From Colletotrichum lupini (Eukaryota > Ascomycota > Sordariomycetes > Glomerellales > Glomerellaceae): a stretch of DNA of 64,000 nucleotides. Below the pieces are notes generated by a model. The model was not told where the DNA came from, searched no databases, and saw only the letters and a program-made list of their open reading frames with translations. A program made the translations under genes and the position numbers. Shown here in pieces: positions 12,667 through 24,508 of the stretch; the first letter of the stretch is position 1; every line of letters starts with the position of its first letter. The stretch covers positions 6,076,001 to 6,140,000 of the forward strand of contig NC_064678.1 of assembly GCF_023278565.1 (NCBI RefSeq), in the 5' to 3' direction.

Positions 12667-13152
12667 TTTGATGTCTGATTAGGCGGAGTGGTGGTGCGGG
12701 TAGTTAACGTTAGCCGCTGCGGTGCTCGGGAATTCCAGTGGGTTCTTATATGCTCTGTTGACGAGGAACATGATCTGCATTGCGAGAGACTTACAGCTCG
12801 GAAAGTATGGACGGCTTTGTGTTTGAGGCTTTGATCACTCTGGTGTACCACTCAATCTATTTCAGACACGACCACCTGGTTAGAGTTCATAAATATTGGA
12901 GCATAGCCACAGGCCTTCATTCTCGACGAAATAGACAACTCGTTGATCAACCAGTTTTTCGAGCCTAAGAAGGAAACAAATTTTGATTACCTTTCAGTTA
13001 TTGCAATACAGAATCCCAGACGAAGCGTTAGTAGTTACATCACAGCTAATCAATTAACATAACCAGCGCAAACCTTCGCAGCCCAAGCTTTCTCTTATGA
13101 CTAGCTGTACTCTATAGAACTCTGCCGCCATCAATGCTCCCGTGTTCAACAA
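12667..13152. other. Intergenic DNA plus displaced original 3' end of the membrane-protein gene
   Basis: Most of this is the promoter side of the 6-Cys peptide gene. Positions 13112-13144 appear to be the original last codons and TAG stop (13112-13114, minus strand) of the membrane-protein gene now ending at 13810. They were separated from the rest by the transposon at 13153-13995. The 8-bp duplication TTCAACAA sits at 13145-13152. Confidence 0.6.
12745..12752 (-). promoter_or_regulatory. TATA-like box of 6-Cys peptide gene
   Basis: On the minus strand this reads CATATAAG, 79-86 bp upstream of the ATG at 12666. Assigned by consensus and spacing only. Confidence 0.4.
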
Positions 13153-13334
13153 GGGCGAGGATATCCTGCCAGCAGCTCCCGCTATCCTGCCACCAAGTGT
13201 GGCTGCGGCCGCCACACGACCGCCGGTCTCGGGCACATACATAAGCTGGGCTCTGCGTAGTCAGTATTTATAGGCTAGGCTAATTAGAGGCCGTTAATTA
13301 ACTTGAATTATTTTAGTAAAAAGTACGGTAATCG

Positions 13335-13478
13335 ACGCGTTAGCCTAAGTTAACGTATTAGCCCAAGTCGACGTATTAGCCCAAGTTAACGTATTAGCCT
13401 AAGTTAACGTATTAGCCCAAGTCGACGTATTAGCCTAAGTCGACGTATTAGCCTAAGTTAATATATTGGCCTAAGTTA
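13335..13478. repeat. 18-bp tandem repeat, 8 copies
   Basis: Eight consecutive 18-bp units of the form ACGTATTAGCCYAAGTYR. Variation between copies is mostly C/T or A/G, consistent with RIP-like mutation. It lies inside the inverted-repeat transposon. Confidence 0.9.
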
Positions 13479-13515
13479 ACGATTCCGTCGAATTAGGCTA
13501 AATACCTAGCTACTT

Positions 13516-13572
13516 AATTAACTAACTATCTAATTAACTAACTATTTAATTAACTAACTATCTAATTAACTC
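13516..13572. repeat. 16-bp tandem repeat, about 3.5 copies
   Basis: Units of TAATTAACTAACTATY repeat every 16 bp, with a partial last copy. It is inside the same transposon as the 18-bp array. Confidence 0.85.
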
Positions 13573-13809
13573 GCTTAAAAAGCTAGTAGTTTATAAACGA
13601 GGTTAAGGATTTGCGACGCTTATTTAGGTAGGTTAACTTTGCGAGGCGTTACTACTTTTAATTATAACTAGTAAGCTAGCCTCGTAGGTAGCTTCGTTAG
13701 TAAGGTAGAGAAGCGCTAGCTATAAAGTAGGTAGTTGTATTAATAAATAAAGAGATCGTTAACTTTGCGATTATTCCCTTCTTATAGTATATTAACGTTA
13801 AGAATAGCT

Positions 13810-15355
13810 TTAATTAGTAATAGTAGTAGCGGTAGCGATAGTAAGGTCGACGAAGTAGTAGTTAGAGGTAAGTGTAGTAGGTAAGTAGGTAGGTAGGTAG
13901 GTATAGGTAGCTAGGCTCCGGGCTCGGAGGCAGCGGAGGTCAAGCCACAGCCTGGTAGCAGAATAGCGGGAGCTGCTGGCAGGATATCCTCGCCCTTCAA
14001 CAAATGTGTAAGACTCTAGAACAGAGCTGCTAACACCAGTCACGAGATTCACATTCGATACCCATAGCGAGACTTCCCTCTCGCAGGAATCGTCTCCAAC
14101 AAACTTATGGCCCACTCTCAAAAGGTAAACAACCCGAACCTTCTTCAACTGCTTGAGGAAAATACCGTGCATCTTTTTGATCAATCTCTTCCACCACTCC
14201 TTCGGATACGTAGCACGCAGGTTGTCGGCAATCAGCATTACATCGTCCTGTAGCCGATAGACACGCCAGTCTCCCGAACCCACGTTATCATTCGTAAAGA
14301 AGCCTGTAGGGGGTACAGGGATGCTACCGGGGCCTTTCGAGCCTCTGACTGAGCCGAAGTCGTGTCCAACGGTTGTCTTGATGAGCATGACCGAAATCCT
14401 CTGTGCAGTGGTGAAGGGAACGATTGAGCTTCTCTCGAGGCGAGGAGGCTCAATAGTGTCTATCTCTTGTGCCTGCAGTGAATAGATCAGCAAGAAGGTT
14501 TCTCCTCGGGAACTAAGTTGGCCTGGACGATGAGATTCGGGAAAACAGTGTTCAAGAATAGTAAGATATCGATAAACGAGGAAACTGAAACCATACCTTA
14601 GATCCATGCTGGTAAAGCACAAGCCGGGACTTGTGCAGAGAACGCAACAGCTCAATCTGACGATCCATGCTAGCCGCCGCGATGTACGCCTTCATGAAAA
14701 CCAGCTCGATAATGGCGATACTCCGCAGTGTCACATAATCCTTCAGCCTCATAGTCGTCGAACTCTTCAACACCACCGCAATATAAATGAGCGAGAAGAA
14801 GTTGACAAACGGCGTGTCAGACCACACAAACCGCCCCGCTCGTCGCAGAGCGAGGATGAACCGCAACCAGCTTCGACGACATGAGAAGACGGACACGACG
14901 AAGCAGAAGCCAAACGTGCAGGCGACGAAGACGTTGAGAACCATGTCGGACAGGAAGAGGTTCATGGCGATGGCGGAGGCGAGGGATGCGCTCAGAAGAA
15001 GGAGGCCCGTGTTTGTGAAGTATAGTTCGGCGAGATCGCCATCGTTGTCGTTGGAGAGGATTGAAGTGTACCCGTCTAGGAGAACGGACCGAGAGTTTGA
15101 AGTTCCAGTTTGAGTCTTGCGGCGGAAGGGCGCCAGCCTGATGACGATCGTAACGAGATTGAGAAGTTCTTTGATGAGAACGGTCAGGCAACTGTGCAGA
15201 AGCAAAGCGCTCGCGAAGTTGATATCTTCATCCCAGGTGACCATATCGTCTTGGTTTAGAATTGCTGTTATCGCGAGGTTGAGAGATAGAAGGAGTGAGA
15301 CCAGGCTGGATGATGATGATGAGCAGCAGGCTGCCGAAAGCCGAGGGATTCCCAT
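13810..15355 (-). CDS. Multi-pass membrane protein of unknown function with transposon-derived C-terminus
   Basis: Two exons, 14597-15355 and 13810-14472. The intron is 124 nt, starts GTATGG, has a GCTGAT branch-like site and ends CTGCAG. The product is 473 residues. The first 250 residues hold about six hydrophobic segments separated by short polar loops; the second exon gives a soluble, basic, Trp-containing domain. I recognise no family. The reading frame runs into the transposon at 13995, so the last 61 residues come from transposon sequence and are low-complexity. Deleting the element and one duplication keeps the frame (510 nt of exon 2) and ends after ten residues at TAG 13112-13114, giving a 422-residue protein. 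That shorter form is probably ancestral. An alternative CAG acceptor at 14531-14533 would cause an early stop, so I rejected it. Confidence 0.6.
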
Positions 15356-16617
15356 CCTTGCACAGCCTGCCTCGAAGCGAATAGATGAGGCGTCACTCTA
15401 AGACACATTTGTGAGCTTCTACTTTCACTGTTGTTTCTCTTGGCTGAAGTAAGGAAGTCCGAAGTTGGTGAGGATAGTTTAAGTGTATGCTCTTGGGAAT
15501 TGAAACCCATACAATCTGACAAGAGGAGGATGGCAATCACTTCATAATCATGACTTAAAGGGTTTTCTCGTCTGTCTTATATGTTTCAGCTGGCTTGTCT
15601 TCACGAATCCACGTGAGTGAGCCCCATTGCAGACAGAAATCTCGCCTGCAACCTACATATTCTCATTCCGGGAAGACATTGAGGCCTCCACAGCCTCGGC
15701 AGTTCAACGTGTCTTCGCTGTATCTGGCTCTAGAACGCACTGAATTTCCCATCCCCAGTCTTGTAGCCTTTTCCCCATCATTTGATTTGAACCCTTTGGC
15801 CAATCAATGTATGGTAGGATGAACCTACTGTGTAGATGAACTTAAATTTTCCGCTCGAGGCGATCTGGGAGCAACTGCATTATAGAGCTCTTGTCCCCGT
15901 TGCCTTGCGCGTCTAGTAAGGTACTTTCCGAAGTAGATCGACGTCTTGTTGCACATAGTCAATGAAAAAAAGGAATAGAACGTCTAAGTGGCCATTGGAA
16001 TTGTGTAAGGTTCCCTCTGCGGTTTGTTTGTCATTGACTCGACAGCCATGTATAGTTGAGTATTTCAGAAAAGGAACCCACTGATGCATCATCTCTATGA
16101 ATGAACGTAGGCTAGCTTTCTGTTCAGGGAACGGAACGACCGGCTTCGTTGCACCGCATCGAAGCTAATGTGTTGGAGTTTCGAGGCCACAAATAGCTTT
16201 TCTCTGAGAGCGCTCGGTGGTGATGCACATAAATACTGGGAAAGGTAACCAAATCATCTTGCATCCATGCCAGGTGCAGCATGTCGTCAACGTCTAGAAA
16301 CAAATGTACGAATCGCAATATGTTTCTCAAGCGACGTCATGTTGCAAGTCGTTCGGATTCGTTTCTTACCACCTTCCCTAATGAACAATCCTTGCAATGG
16401 GGTGCTAATCGACCCCTCCGCCAATCTATCTTAATGAGAATACGAAGTCTTCGAAAACCTTGGCAAAGTGGCTGCGCGTGTGCCATCGTCCCCTAATACC
16501 CCAGGTCGAATCTTTATTCGACTTCCAAAATAAACATCGTCACTCACTGAGAGAACCTGCCCTCGCCGGACTCAAAACAGTCTTTACCGTCGCAGGAATC
16601 GCATTACAGCCGTCGCG
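15356..16617. other. Intergenic region between divergent genes
   Basis: This is the divergent promoter region of the membrane-protein gene (minus) and the metalloprotease (plus). No supported gene, RNA or repeat. Short frames of 60-90 codons on both strands lack any motif. Confidence 0.5.
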
Positions 16618-17563
16618 ATGCTGTTTTCTCTGCTCTTGAGTGCCTCACTGGCACAGGCATCCCTGCACTCTCTAACTTCCTTCTGCGGAACCCCGGACCC
16701 CAGCGATCAGCAAATCGCCAAATCGCTAGCAGGCAGAGACGTGAGCAGCGGGAGCAGCATTCTCGCAGCCAATATTTCCGTTCCGGTTTATCTCCATTCA
16801 ATTGCCCCCAATGAAACGGCTCTGTTGAGTGTATGAGCATACTCATGTGTTGATGATAGGTTGCCGAACTGACCAGACTCCAGCAAGCCACCCTCGAAGC
16901 GCAATTCCAAGTCCTACACGACACCTTCACCAAATACGGCATCACAATGACCCTAAGCGGCACCTCGCGCACCGTGAACGCAAGCTGGTCAACAGTCACA
17001 AACCCAACCGACGAACTCGCCATGAAATCCGCGCTCCGCAAAGGCACCTACCAAGCCCTCAACATCTACGTGCAAGCCATCCACCCGACCCTGGGCCGCT
17101 GCTTCTACCCGGAAGCCGACGCCTTCCCCGGGTCCGAGACGTTCATCCTGGACGGGTGCCAGATCGACGCCAACACGGTCCCCGGCGCGGACTCGCCTAC
17201 GGGGAACGATCGCGGGTACATGGCGGTCCACGAGGTCGGACACTGGTTCGGGCTGCCGCATACTTTCCAGGGAGGATGTACCGGGACGGACTATGTGGAT
17301 GATACGCCTGCGCAGGCTACGCCGTCTTGGAATTGTACGGTTGGGCAGGATACGTGTCCCGGTTTGCCGGGCGTGGATCCTCTTTACAACTTTATGAATT
17401 ATCAAGCAGAGTAAGTCTTGTCACCTGAAGACGTGTCGGTCAAGTTGCGTGGTAGACTGACGAGATATGTAGTAACTGTTGGAACGAGTTTACGCCTGGA
17501 CAAGTGCAGCGAATGCATGAGCAGTGGGCGACGTTTAGGGCGAACAGCACAGTCTCAAAGTGA
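16618..17563 (+). CDS. Secreted M43-family metalloprotease (pappalysin/cytophagalysin-like)
   Basis: Three exons, 16618-16830, 16884-17410 and 17473-17563, encode 276 residues. Residues 1-16 form a signal peptide. The zinc-binding motif HEVGHWFGLPH is at 187-197 (H187, H191 and H197 as zinc ligands, E188 catalytic). A Met-turn follows at M242 in N-F-M-N-Y. Cysteines after the zinc motif fit the disulfides of the family. Length matches small fungal extracellular M43 proteases, which cleave proteins outside the cell. Intron 1 was chosen as 53 nt, with a perfect CTGAC branch site and CAG acceptor. A nearer AG would leave a 29-nt intron, too short for fungi. Intron 2 (62 nt) starts GTAAGT and ends GTAG, and rejoins the conserved post-Met-turn cysteine. 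Single-copy neighbours give no pathway clue. Confidence 0.88.
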
Positions 17564-17811
17564 AAAGGCTATCCTTCAGCCCTGCACTTGAAAGAACATC
17601 AGCTTAATTAGAGACATCTTGCACTTGATTCGATACTTGCATATTCTCACGGACCTGCCATGGATGCACTTCTTGAGGGAGATCGCGAGTATCCGCGGCA
17701 TCATATCAACCTCGACGACGCCCCATCAGGTCGTCCGCAAGTCAAAAAAATCAATCGATAGCATCTTAGACCAAGAAGAAATCCAAAGATGGTGCAAAAA
17801 GGCGATAGAAA

Positions 17812-17902
17812 CTCCTCGACGGGGAATTGAACCCCGGTCTTCTGCGAATCCTGGGATTTCCCCGGTGACAAGCAGATATCCTCACCACTAGACTATCGGG
17901 GA
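17812..17902 (-). tRNA. tRNA-Asp (GUC) with intron
   Basis: The minus strand folds into a 72-nt tRNA after removal of a 19-nt intron located after position 37. The anticodon loop carries GTC between TT and A, and the anticodon stem TCTGC/GCAGA pairs perfectly. The T arm CGGGG-TTCAATT-CCCCG is canonical and the discriminator is G, as expected for Asp. The acceptor stem has one mismatch (C4 opposite A69). A T5 run about 12 nt past the 3' end can act as a Pol III terminator. The acceptor mismatch leaves a small chance that this is a drifting copy. Confidence 0.85.
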
Positions 17903-20900
17903 TTGGTGGATATGTGCATCCAGTGATAGTTGGTTGAGCGGGGTGGTGGCTAGCTGTCCTATATAGTGTAAACAGAGGGTGAGCGCACAGGCCTCAGCGC
18001 ACGAGCATGCAGCGACCTGTCTACCGCCCCTCAGAAATTCTGCGCATGACAGAAGGGTAACGAATTCCTTCCTGATGGATGTAACGGAAACTGCGTTCTC
18101 TACTGAAAGCCAATATGGACCCTTGATAGGATTAGACATGCTCTTGGTGTTGTAAACAGGATTATGCATCCCACAACCCTTACCTTTTGCCAATAAGTCC
18201 GGTCAGCACACACACACCTCATCCTTCAAAAGCCCACCAGTCCCACGACGAGCCAAATATAAATGGCGGGGTTCATGGTAAAGCTCATCTGTCAAGAGAA
18301 AGAGGTGGCTTACATCGCCGGAGATGGTGGCCCGCATCCGGGACCTATTGGACCCGTCAAACGCTACCAAAGAATCAACCATGTATGAGGCGACCGAGGC
18401 CCCGACGTGCCTTGGACACTCTCTTGCTCGGTGATTTGGAAGATCTCATGCAAAGCCAGGCAAGAGTGCCAAACGCATCAAGACTGCCTCGCGGCCATTA
18501 ACCGGCCGCAATAGCCACGACAGGGAACCTGAAGCCCCTATGACCATCAACCGTCACTGCTCAACTGCGGACCAACAAGTCCAAGCAACTCGGAGTACGC
18601 CTCGCCGGTGCAGGTAGAATCAATCATGTGAGAGCCAAACCAGGGTTCAGACTGCCATGCTGGCCACCTTCCTGTTCATCCGGTTCGGCTTCCAACAGTG
18701 TCAAGACTATGAAAATCATGAGCAAACATCCGACATCCGCGTCGCTAGCGCCAACACCACGACCGTCGCCTCACCGCATCATGTCCAACGTAGGCGACAA
18801 GCGCATTCCACGCCCGACCCTCCTCGTGGCCAAGTAGGCCAAGCAAGCTAAACGGTCAAAGGAACAGAAGAGGACTCCGACTGACAATCGCTAGCGCGAT
18901 AATGGCAAGCAAGCTCGGCAGACCGCGGCTGTAGGCGGTGTAAGCGAGGTCAATAGCGTGCGCTGGGGAACGATGGACGCTCTGTCGTGATACCTACACT
19001 GCAGTAATGCAGCATTGCAGTAGGTAGTCCAACGTTGGCATGCGACGTAAGCGCCCATGCTCAAAACCATGAACGTGGGTGATTGGCTCGAAGAACGCCA
19101 TGCGGCCGCCGCGGTCCACTGCCGCGATAGTCGTGAGAGACTGCGAAAATTGGAGAAAGTGCTTTGTCGATTATCTGCAGATGTGCTACGGCAGGCTGTG
19201 CCTTAGTCCGCCTGCGTGCTGCTAGAAGCGGGAAGACTTTCTGTCTGTGTGACATGAACTAGCCGTCTGGTGTGCCTGTGAAGAGGGGGTTGGGACCGCA
19301 GAATCGCGTGGTGGTTGTGACGGCCTCATGGGCGAGCCCCTCTTAAGAAATCGCAGCCATCTGATTCAGAACAATGTATCTCGGAAAGAGTCCGAGCAAC
19401 GCAGAAGACGTAGAGGAGAGGAAAATACTGTCCAGATGCCATCGGAGCCGCTTCGGCGTGCAATTTCGGGTTCGGAAAACTGGTGTGCTACTCTGCGCGA
19501 CCTCATCTGCGCCGCACGTAGCGTCGAGAGCTCTTGTGGAGGGAACATCGGTCTCTGGACAGCTTGCATACCCATCCGTGGTGTATTCGAAGTTCCAGAA
19601 AACGGTGAGAAATGCAGGATTGCGGCACGTCTCTCAGCCACGTTTTGAACCTCAATCTTGTAAGTCGAGAACACTGCAGTTTCCAGAAGCTTTGCTGTCA
19701 ACGCAGGCAGTGCTGTATTTGACAATGTGAATTGGATGCTTGACGTCGATCAGACGGTCACAAACACAAGGTACCGCTCTCTTGGGTCAACCGGCCGGAA
19801 GAAAGAAGACCACGGTCCAACGATCCCCCAGCAAAGAAAAAGCTGATTCGGCAGACTGCGCCTCGTTTGTCAAGCCGACTTTCCACATATGATTGCCTCG
19901 AGGGGCTGGCATCAAGATCAATGATTCAGACCCAATTCCGACCTGCCGCCTTCGTCGCTTCAAAGGCACCGCGCAGCACGATGGAACTGTTAGGGGTTTC
20001 CAAAGTCGCATTCAGTCCCTGTAGTTCAGGAGGTACTGATTGCTATCATTCAAGGATGTGATGCTAGGTTTGATCGCCGACACACTGGCGAAAGTATGGA
20101 CGAACCCCAAATGTAGGGCTTCGCGAAAAGGGTGATCCTCCGCGTACAAGTGGGTTTGTTGGGTCGTCTGGGGATGAATTCCTGGAGACCAACAGAGTTG
20201 AGCAACAGGGACAGCTGGGAACCTGAAGGGATTCGCAGAGGCTGTGGTCAGTGCGCTGTGCTCTGAAACGTAGGCTAAGGCTTAGTGGCCGTTTGAAACG
20301 GGAAGTTTCCCCTCGCTTGGAGGCCCCGAGGGAACGAATCTCAGCTCATCATCTTTCGGTCGCCCGCAACGCGACACTCCGGAGGAAGTGGCTTTGGCTT
20401 CTCTGACAAGTCATGCCTGATCAGACAATCTGCGGGCGGCGCGGAAAATTTGAGACGCCTTCGAACACGAGGACTTCATCCCATGTCAATGTTTGCGATC
20501 GGCTCAGGGGCTTAGATTGCGTGCAAGGCTGTCGGTAGTGCTTGTCTTGGCCCGACCATGTCGTTGGTCTTTGTCCCTTGCCGGCCAGCCAAAGTCCTGG
20601 TTGATGGATTGGAGCCTTGATCAAGTCCCAATATGTGGAAACTTTCACTGAACTCATGTGGAAAGTCTTCGTGCCTGAAGCCATCGTGAGAGCGGTTGCT
20701 GTAAGCCTCGAAAGCTGATGATGATTGCGACATTTGTGATTCAGGTGTTCGTACGTGAAGCTTATTTCCCAACGGAGATTCCGCAGCCCTGTTCCCACAA
20801 TTTCGCATTCAAAGTTCAGACCTGAGGGAAGTGTGTATTGAATCTTCAGGACACGGAGCTCCGTGTGCGCCCGTCGTCAGCTTCAAGGACGAGGCTGCTC

Positions 20901-23900
20901 CGAGCTTGAGTCGTGCACAAGGATCCGTTGAATAGGCACCGGTGGCCGGCACCGTCAGATTCTGCATTCCGGAGAGCGACTTTCCTACTCGATTGCCCCT
21001 GAGAAATCTAGCCGAATCTGTAACACTGGAGCTGCCCAAAGTCGGTAGCACTGGAAATGTCACCGGTGTGGCATTGCAGATCCCCAAACATTGTGACGTG
21101 ACTGTACGAGGTTTCAGGTTCGCGATGTTGGTTCGTCGAGCTGTAAAGGAGTTGCCATGATACCATGGAGGAGTTGGATCAAAGATCTCGTCAGGAGAAG
21201 GGAGTTCCAGTCGCGTCTGAATTAAAGTGCTGTCGTGATGTGATGGCACGGAGGAGATCAGTGGAGCAACGGCCCTGTCCGCCACTGTCCCCGTGGTGAA
21301 CAGTGCGCTTTTGCGAGGTTGCAAGGAAACGAAACGTTCTGGATGCAGGGAGAAGGGCGCCGAGAAACGGGAGAAACGGCCGGTTGAGTCGGAACTTACG
21401 GACGGTGGAGCTCATAAACGGCAGAACCTTCGTAGAGTCCTCCGGGGTTTACCAAAGGTGAGGCCGAAGAGTTCTCGGAACGAGATGACTCCAGATAGCC
21501 AAACGAGATTGGCAAGTCTTTTCGCGACTGCCACGTTTTTGCGTCCATGTGTATTTTCGGCCTGCAGACCGAAAAGTGATTGCTTCCCAAAAATAAAGAG
21601 ACCTGCCTTTGGCCAGAAGCCCGCTTATTGAGCCAGTAAGCAAGAGGGTGGACCTCTCAAGATCTTGGTCCTCCGAGTAGCCGTGCTATATTTCGAGTGT
21701 CTGCTTAGCGGAAGCATGGCAGCCGACCCCCGCCACCGTCAGCCAGTCATCGTGGCTCGAATGCGGATTAGCGGCGGGCAGAAGAGGCGCACGAGGATGG
21801 AGTCGTGAGGGGTTGAATAGACCGCCTAGCCGCGCCCACCCGCGATGGTCAAACGGCCTCGAGGAAGAACGGAATGGTGAGGTGACATTATAGACGTTCA
21901 AATGACAGACCCGACTCCTGTGAGAGTACCAAATGCGACCCTGGCACGCCTCGAGCGCCACATTGAAGAGAACCGGTGGGTTGCAGTAAAAGAAATGAGG
22001 TATTTTGACGACACGAGAATGAAATGGAACGACAAGTACGAATTCTGTATGCGTATTAGCGGACGTCTTAGTGGGACTCGAGGCTTTTCGAGACAGCTAC
22101 ATGGAGGGCGAAGGTTCGCAAAACAGGCGACAGAGTTGGCACCATGTCGGCTATCTTGGACCCAGTCCCATAGGATCTTGGAGGGGTTCAAAGATTCCAC
22201 AAAGCCAAGAACGGGCTCGGAGACAACCAAGAGTCTTGGCTTCTGGAGACCCGCGCGCTTTGCAACGTATTACGACGTGCTTCAAGAGCCAAGAGGGCAA
22301 CCAAGAATGACTGTCAGCGACTCGCTGGCAGACGCCATCTGCTCTCTGGATGACAGCGCCGTCCAAGTGACTCAGCCGCGCCGTCTATTTTGTTGAAATT
22401 CCTTTCTCTGATGAGTTGGACTAAACCCGCGCATCACCGCGCCAGGGTCAGCACTTGGTTCGTGATCCTCGGAAGATGAGATTGCCGCGGCGTTGGTAAG
22501 TTCTGACTTGTGGCTGTGTGGCACGTAGGATTGTCACTCTGCTCTCGGTGTTGTGTTCTATGATTCCAGACGCAGTCAGACGGGTGGGACTTGAGCCATG
22601 CGATGCCATGCCATGCGATGTCATGGACTCGAGGTCGCCAGGCTCACCGTGCAGGGTCCTGGTATTCCACAACTTGTGGCCGCCTTCTACGAGGCCAAGA
22701 TCCGCATAGGCCGGCCGAACTCAGGTTGACCGCAGGAAGAAATGACCGCCCGTGACGGTGTACGATGTGTGGACGTGCAGCACTGCAGAGAACGTGGTGT
22801 GCCGTAGACTCATACGCAGTAGAGGCAGAAGAAACGGTCGGAATTGTGAAAAGTGACGGTTGACGGAAGAAGCTGCAAAGGGCCGGCAAACAGGCCCCTC
22901 CCAGCCACTGGCAACCCCACCACTTTCTCTCCTGCCGTCTCCAGGTCCGTTGGTCAGCTGCCTTGGTGCCTTGCGACCTTAGACGCGCATTGCGCCAGGC
23001 ATCTCCGCAGTCTGCCCGTGTACGTACCATTATCCTTGAGTGTACGTACCTCTCAGACTTCTGCCATGCTCCGTCCTCCTCCTCCGCGACCTGCCGTTTT
23101 CTTTCCATTCTCCTTGGCCTCGACCCCCTTCGTCTCATGTCCAACCAGGAAGAGGACAACCTTCTTTTCTGCCTCGAGGGATTTGTCCAAGGACCCTTGT
23201 CTATCCATTCTGTCGGCCTGCCTTGCGAGAAACCGACTCTCTTCCCCCTTCTGGGTGGCACAGGAAGATGACACACATTTCCATCTTCATCGCGAAAGAT
23301 ACCCTCCAGCCTCGCGTTCTGCCTCCAAGAGTCAAAGCCACCTACCTACCTTGGATCAAAGGATGCCCTCGATGGTAACGGCAGGGTAACCCTTCAAGAC
23401 GGCAGCGACATGAACCTCCAAGCATGGACCAGGGGCAATGGCACGGTAGGTAGCATCAGCAACACAAACTGAGCATTGGTACATTCTCAATGGGTTGCGT
23501 CCGTGATTCCTTTCCTCTATCCGGTCTGTCTATCTCGCTCTCTCTTCAATGTCTCCATTCTGCTGCACTCATTCATCATGGACTAGATCCAGATGCCATC
23601 ATGTACCCTGGCCAGGAGACCCAAAGGCACGATCCCCCCTTGCTCCGCCTTGCATTCTGAAAAGGAAGCCTACCTTGTCAGACCCGAACCCCAAGTCTTA
23701 GTGCGCCTCCTTCGGGTGTGTGTGTGTGTGCAAGTGTGGTGTGGATAGATGGATCTCTACCCTCACCTTCACACTGAGATGGGTGGCAGGGTTCGGTCGT
23801 CCGTCCTGCTCATCCACAACAACTCTCTTTAGTCTTTTCTCCCCCTTCCTACCAAGCTTTCGAGCAACGAGCAACAGACTTTGATGATATAAAGTCCATC

Positions 23901-24508
23901 TCCCAGTTCCGTCCCGTCTTCTCAATCTCCCGGCCCGTCTCACAGCATAAACCTTCCTCATCTCTTCGACGATTTCCTTGTTTCCAACTCTCGATTCGAA
24001 TCACTGCTTTTCAGAAAACATTGTTCATCCATCCTCATCTGTCTCTCAATTTCATATTTAGTAGTACCCGTCACCCACGTTAGCTCTGCATCTCTGTCTC
24101 GGTCAAAGAAGCACCACCTCAACCACCCCAACCCCATCGCAGCGCGTTTAAGCGCCGTACCTATTCTCAGCTCAAGGAATTGCTCCACACACCAATCCCG
24201 TCCCCCCGGTCTTGTCTCTAAACGGCCCGCCGCATTCCCCATTTCCTGACCGGAGCCGACGCAACCTGCCTGTTTCCCTCCAAGGAAGCGATCTAAGAAA
24301 AGAAATCACTCCAATCTCTTATTCCGGCCCTCGTGCGTGTGTCGTGCATATTTTCGGTGTGGTGGCCTGGTTGCTACTGCATATATCTTTTACTCTCCTC
24401 CCGCCTACTACTCGCGTTAACACATCTAATCATCCTTCCAACACCCGCGGATCACCACCCTCTTCTCCTCCTCCTCCTCCTCCAACAGCCACCCAGCCAA
24501 CAGCCAAA
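17903..24508. other. 6.6-kb region without a convincing gene
   Basis: GC content is normal, but no frame shows a domain, signal peptide or consistent splicing. Overlapping frames on both strands, such as 20809-21324 (minus, 171 codons) and 22644-23276 (minus, 210 codons), look like chance. The best isolated candidate is 21902-22396 (plus, 164 codons), which starts naturally and is charged and hydrophilic over its first 60 residues, but I recognise nothing in it. A GT dinucleotide run is at 23716-23730. From about 23400 the sequence becomes pyrimidine-rich, as expected for the leader and promoter of the secreted protein at 24509. Old, mutated repeats could explain the lack of genes; I cannot show this. 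Confidence 0.4.
21902..22396 (+). CDS. Hypothetical 164-codon ORF
   Basis: An uninterrupted frame beginning MTDPTPV with a hydrophilic, charged N-terminal 60 residues (ERHIEENRW, MKWNDKYEF). The C-terminal half is less protein-like. No domain, signal peptide or membrane segment is recognised. It overlaps an unrelated minus-strand frame (21898-22230). It is listed only because it is the most protein-like frame in a long gene-free stretch and could well be chance. Confidence 0.2.
   Translation: MTDPTPVRVPNATLARLERHIEENRWVAVKEMRYFDDTRMKWNDKYEFCMRISGRLSGTRGFSRQLHGGRRFAKQATELAPCRLSWTQSHRILEGFKDSTKPRTGSETTKSLGFWRPARFATYYDVLQEPRGQPRMTVSDSLADAICSLDDSAVQVTQPRRLFC

Larger units (their letters stand above)
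13153..13995. mobile_element. Non-autonomous inverted-repeat DNA transposon (hAT-like by 8-bp TSD)
   Basis: An 843-bp element. Its left end begins GGGCGAGGATATCCTGCC and its right end is the reverse complement. The terminal inverted repeats match over about 43 bp with only a few C/T-type differences and extend imperfectly further. Identical 8-bp direct repeats TTCAACAA flank it at 13145-13152 and 13996-14003. The interior is TA-rich with no coding capacity and holds an 18-bp tandem array, a 16-bp tandem array and a GTAG microsatellite (about 13885-13905). An 8-bp duplication is characteristic of hAT elements, but the terminal sequence is not a classical hAT end, so the superfamily is inference. 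It sits within the 3' coding part of a minus-strand gene. Confidence 0.85.

Noticed and set aside
13335..13478. CRISPR-like array
   Set aside because: The 18-bp units are directly adjacent with no spacers, in a fungal transposon; it is a minisatellite.
14531..14590. Alternative CAG acceptor in the membrane-protein intron
   Set aside because: It puts exon 2 in a frame that stops after about eleven codons, while the acceptor at 14473 keeps a long open frame.
16831..16859. 29-nt first intron of the M43 protease
   Set aside because: It is too short for fungal splicing; the 53-nt version has a perfect branch site and keeps the frame.
22644..23276. 210-codon minus-strand ORF
   Set aside because: Arg/Ser-rich composition from pyrimidine-rich DNA upstream of the DUF3455 gene; overlapping frames on the plus strand are equally long.
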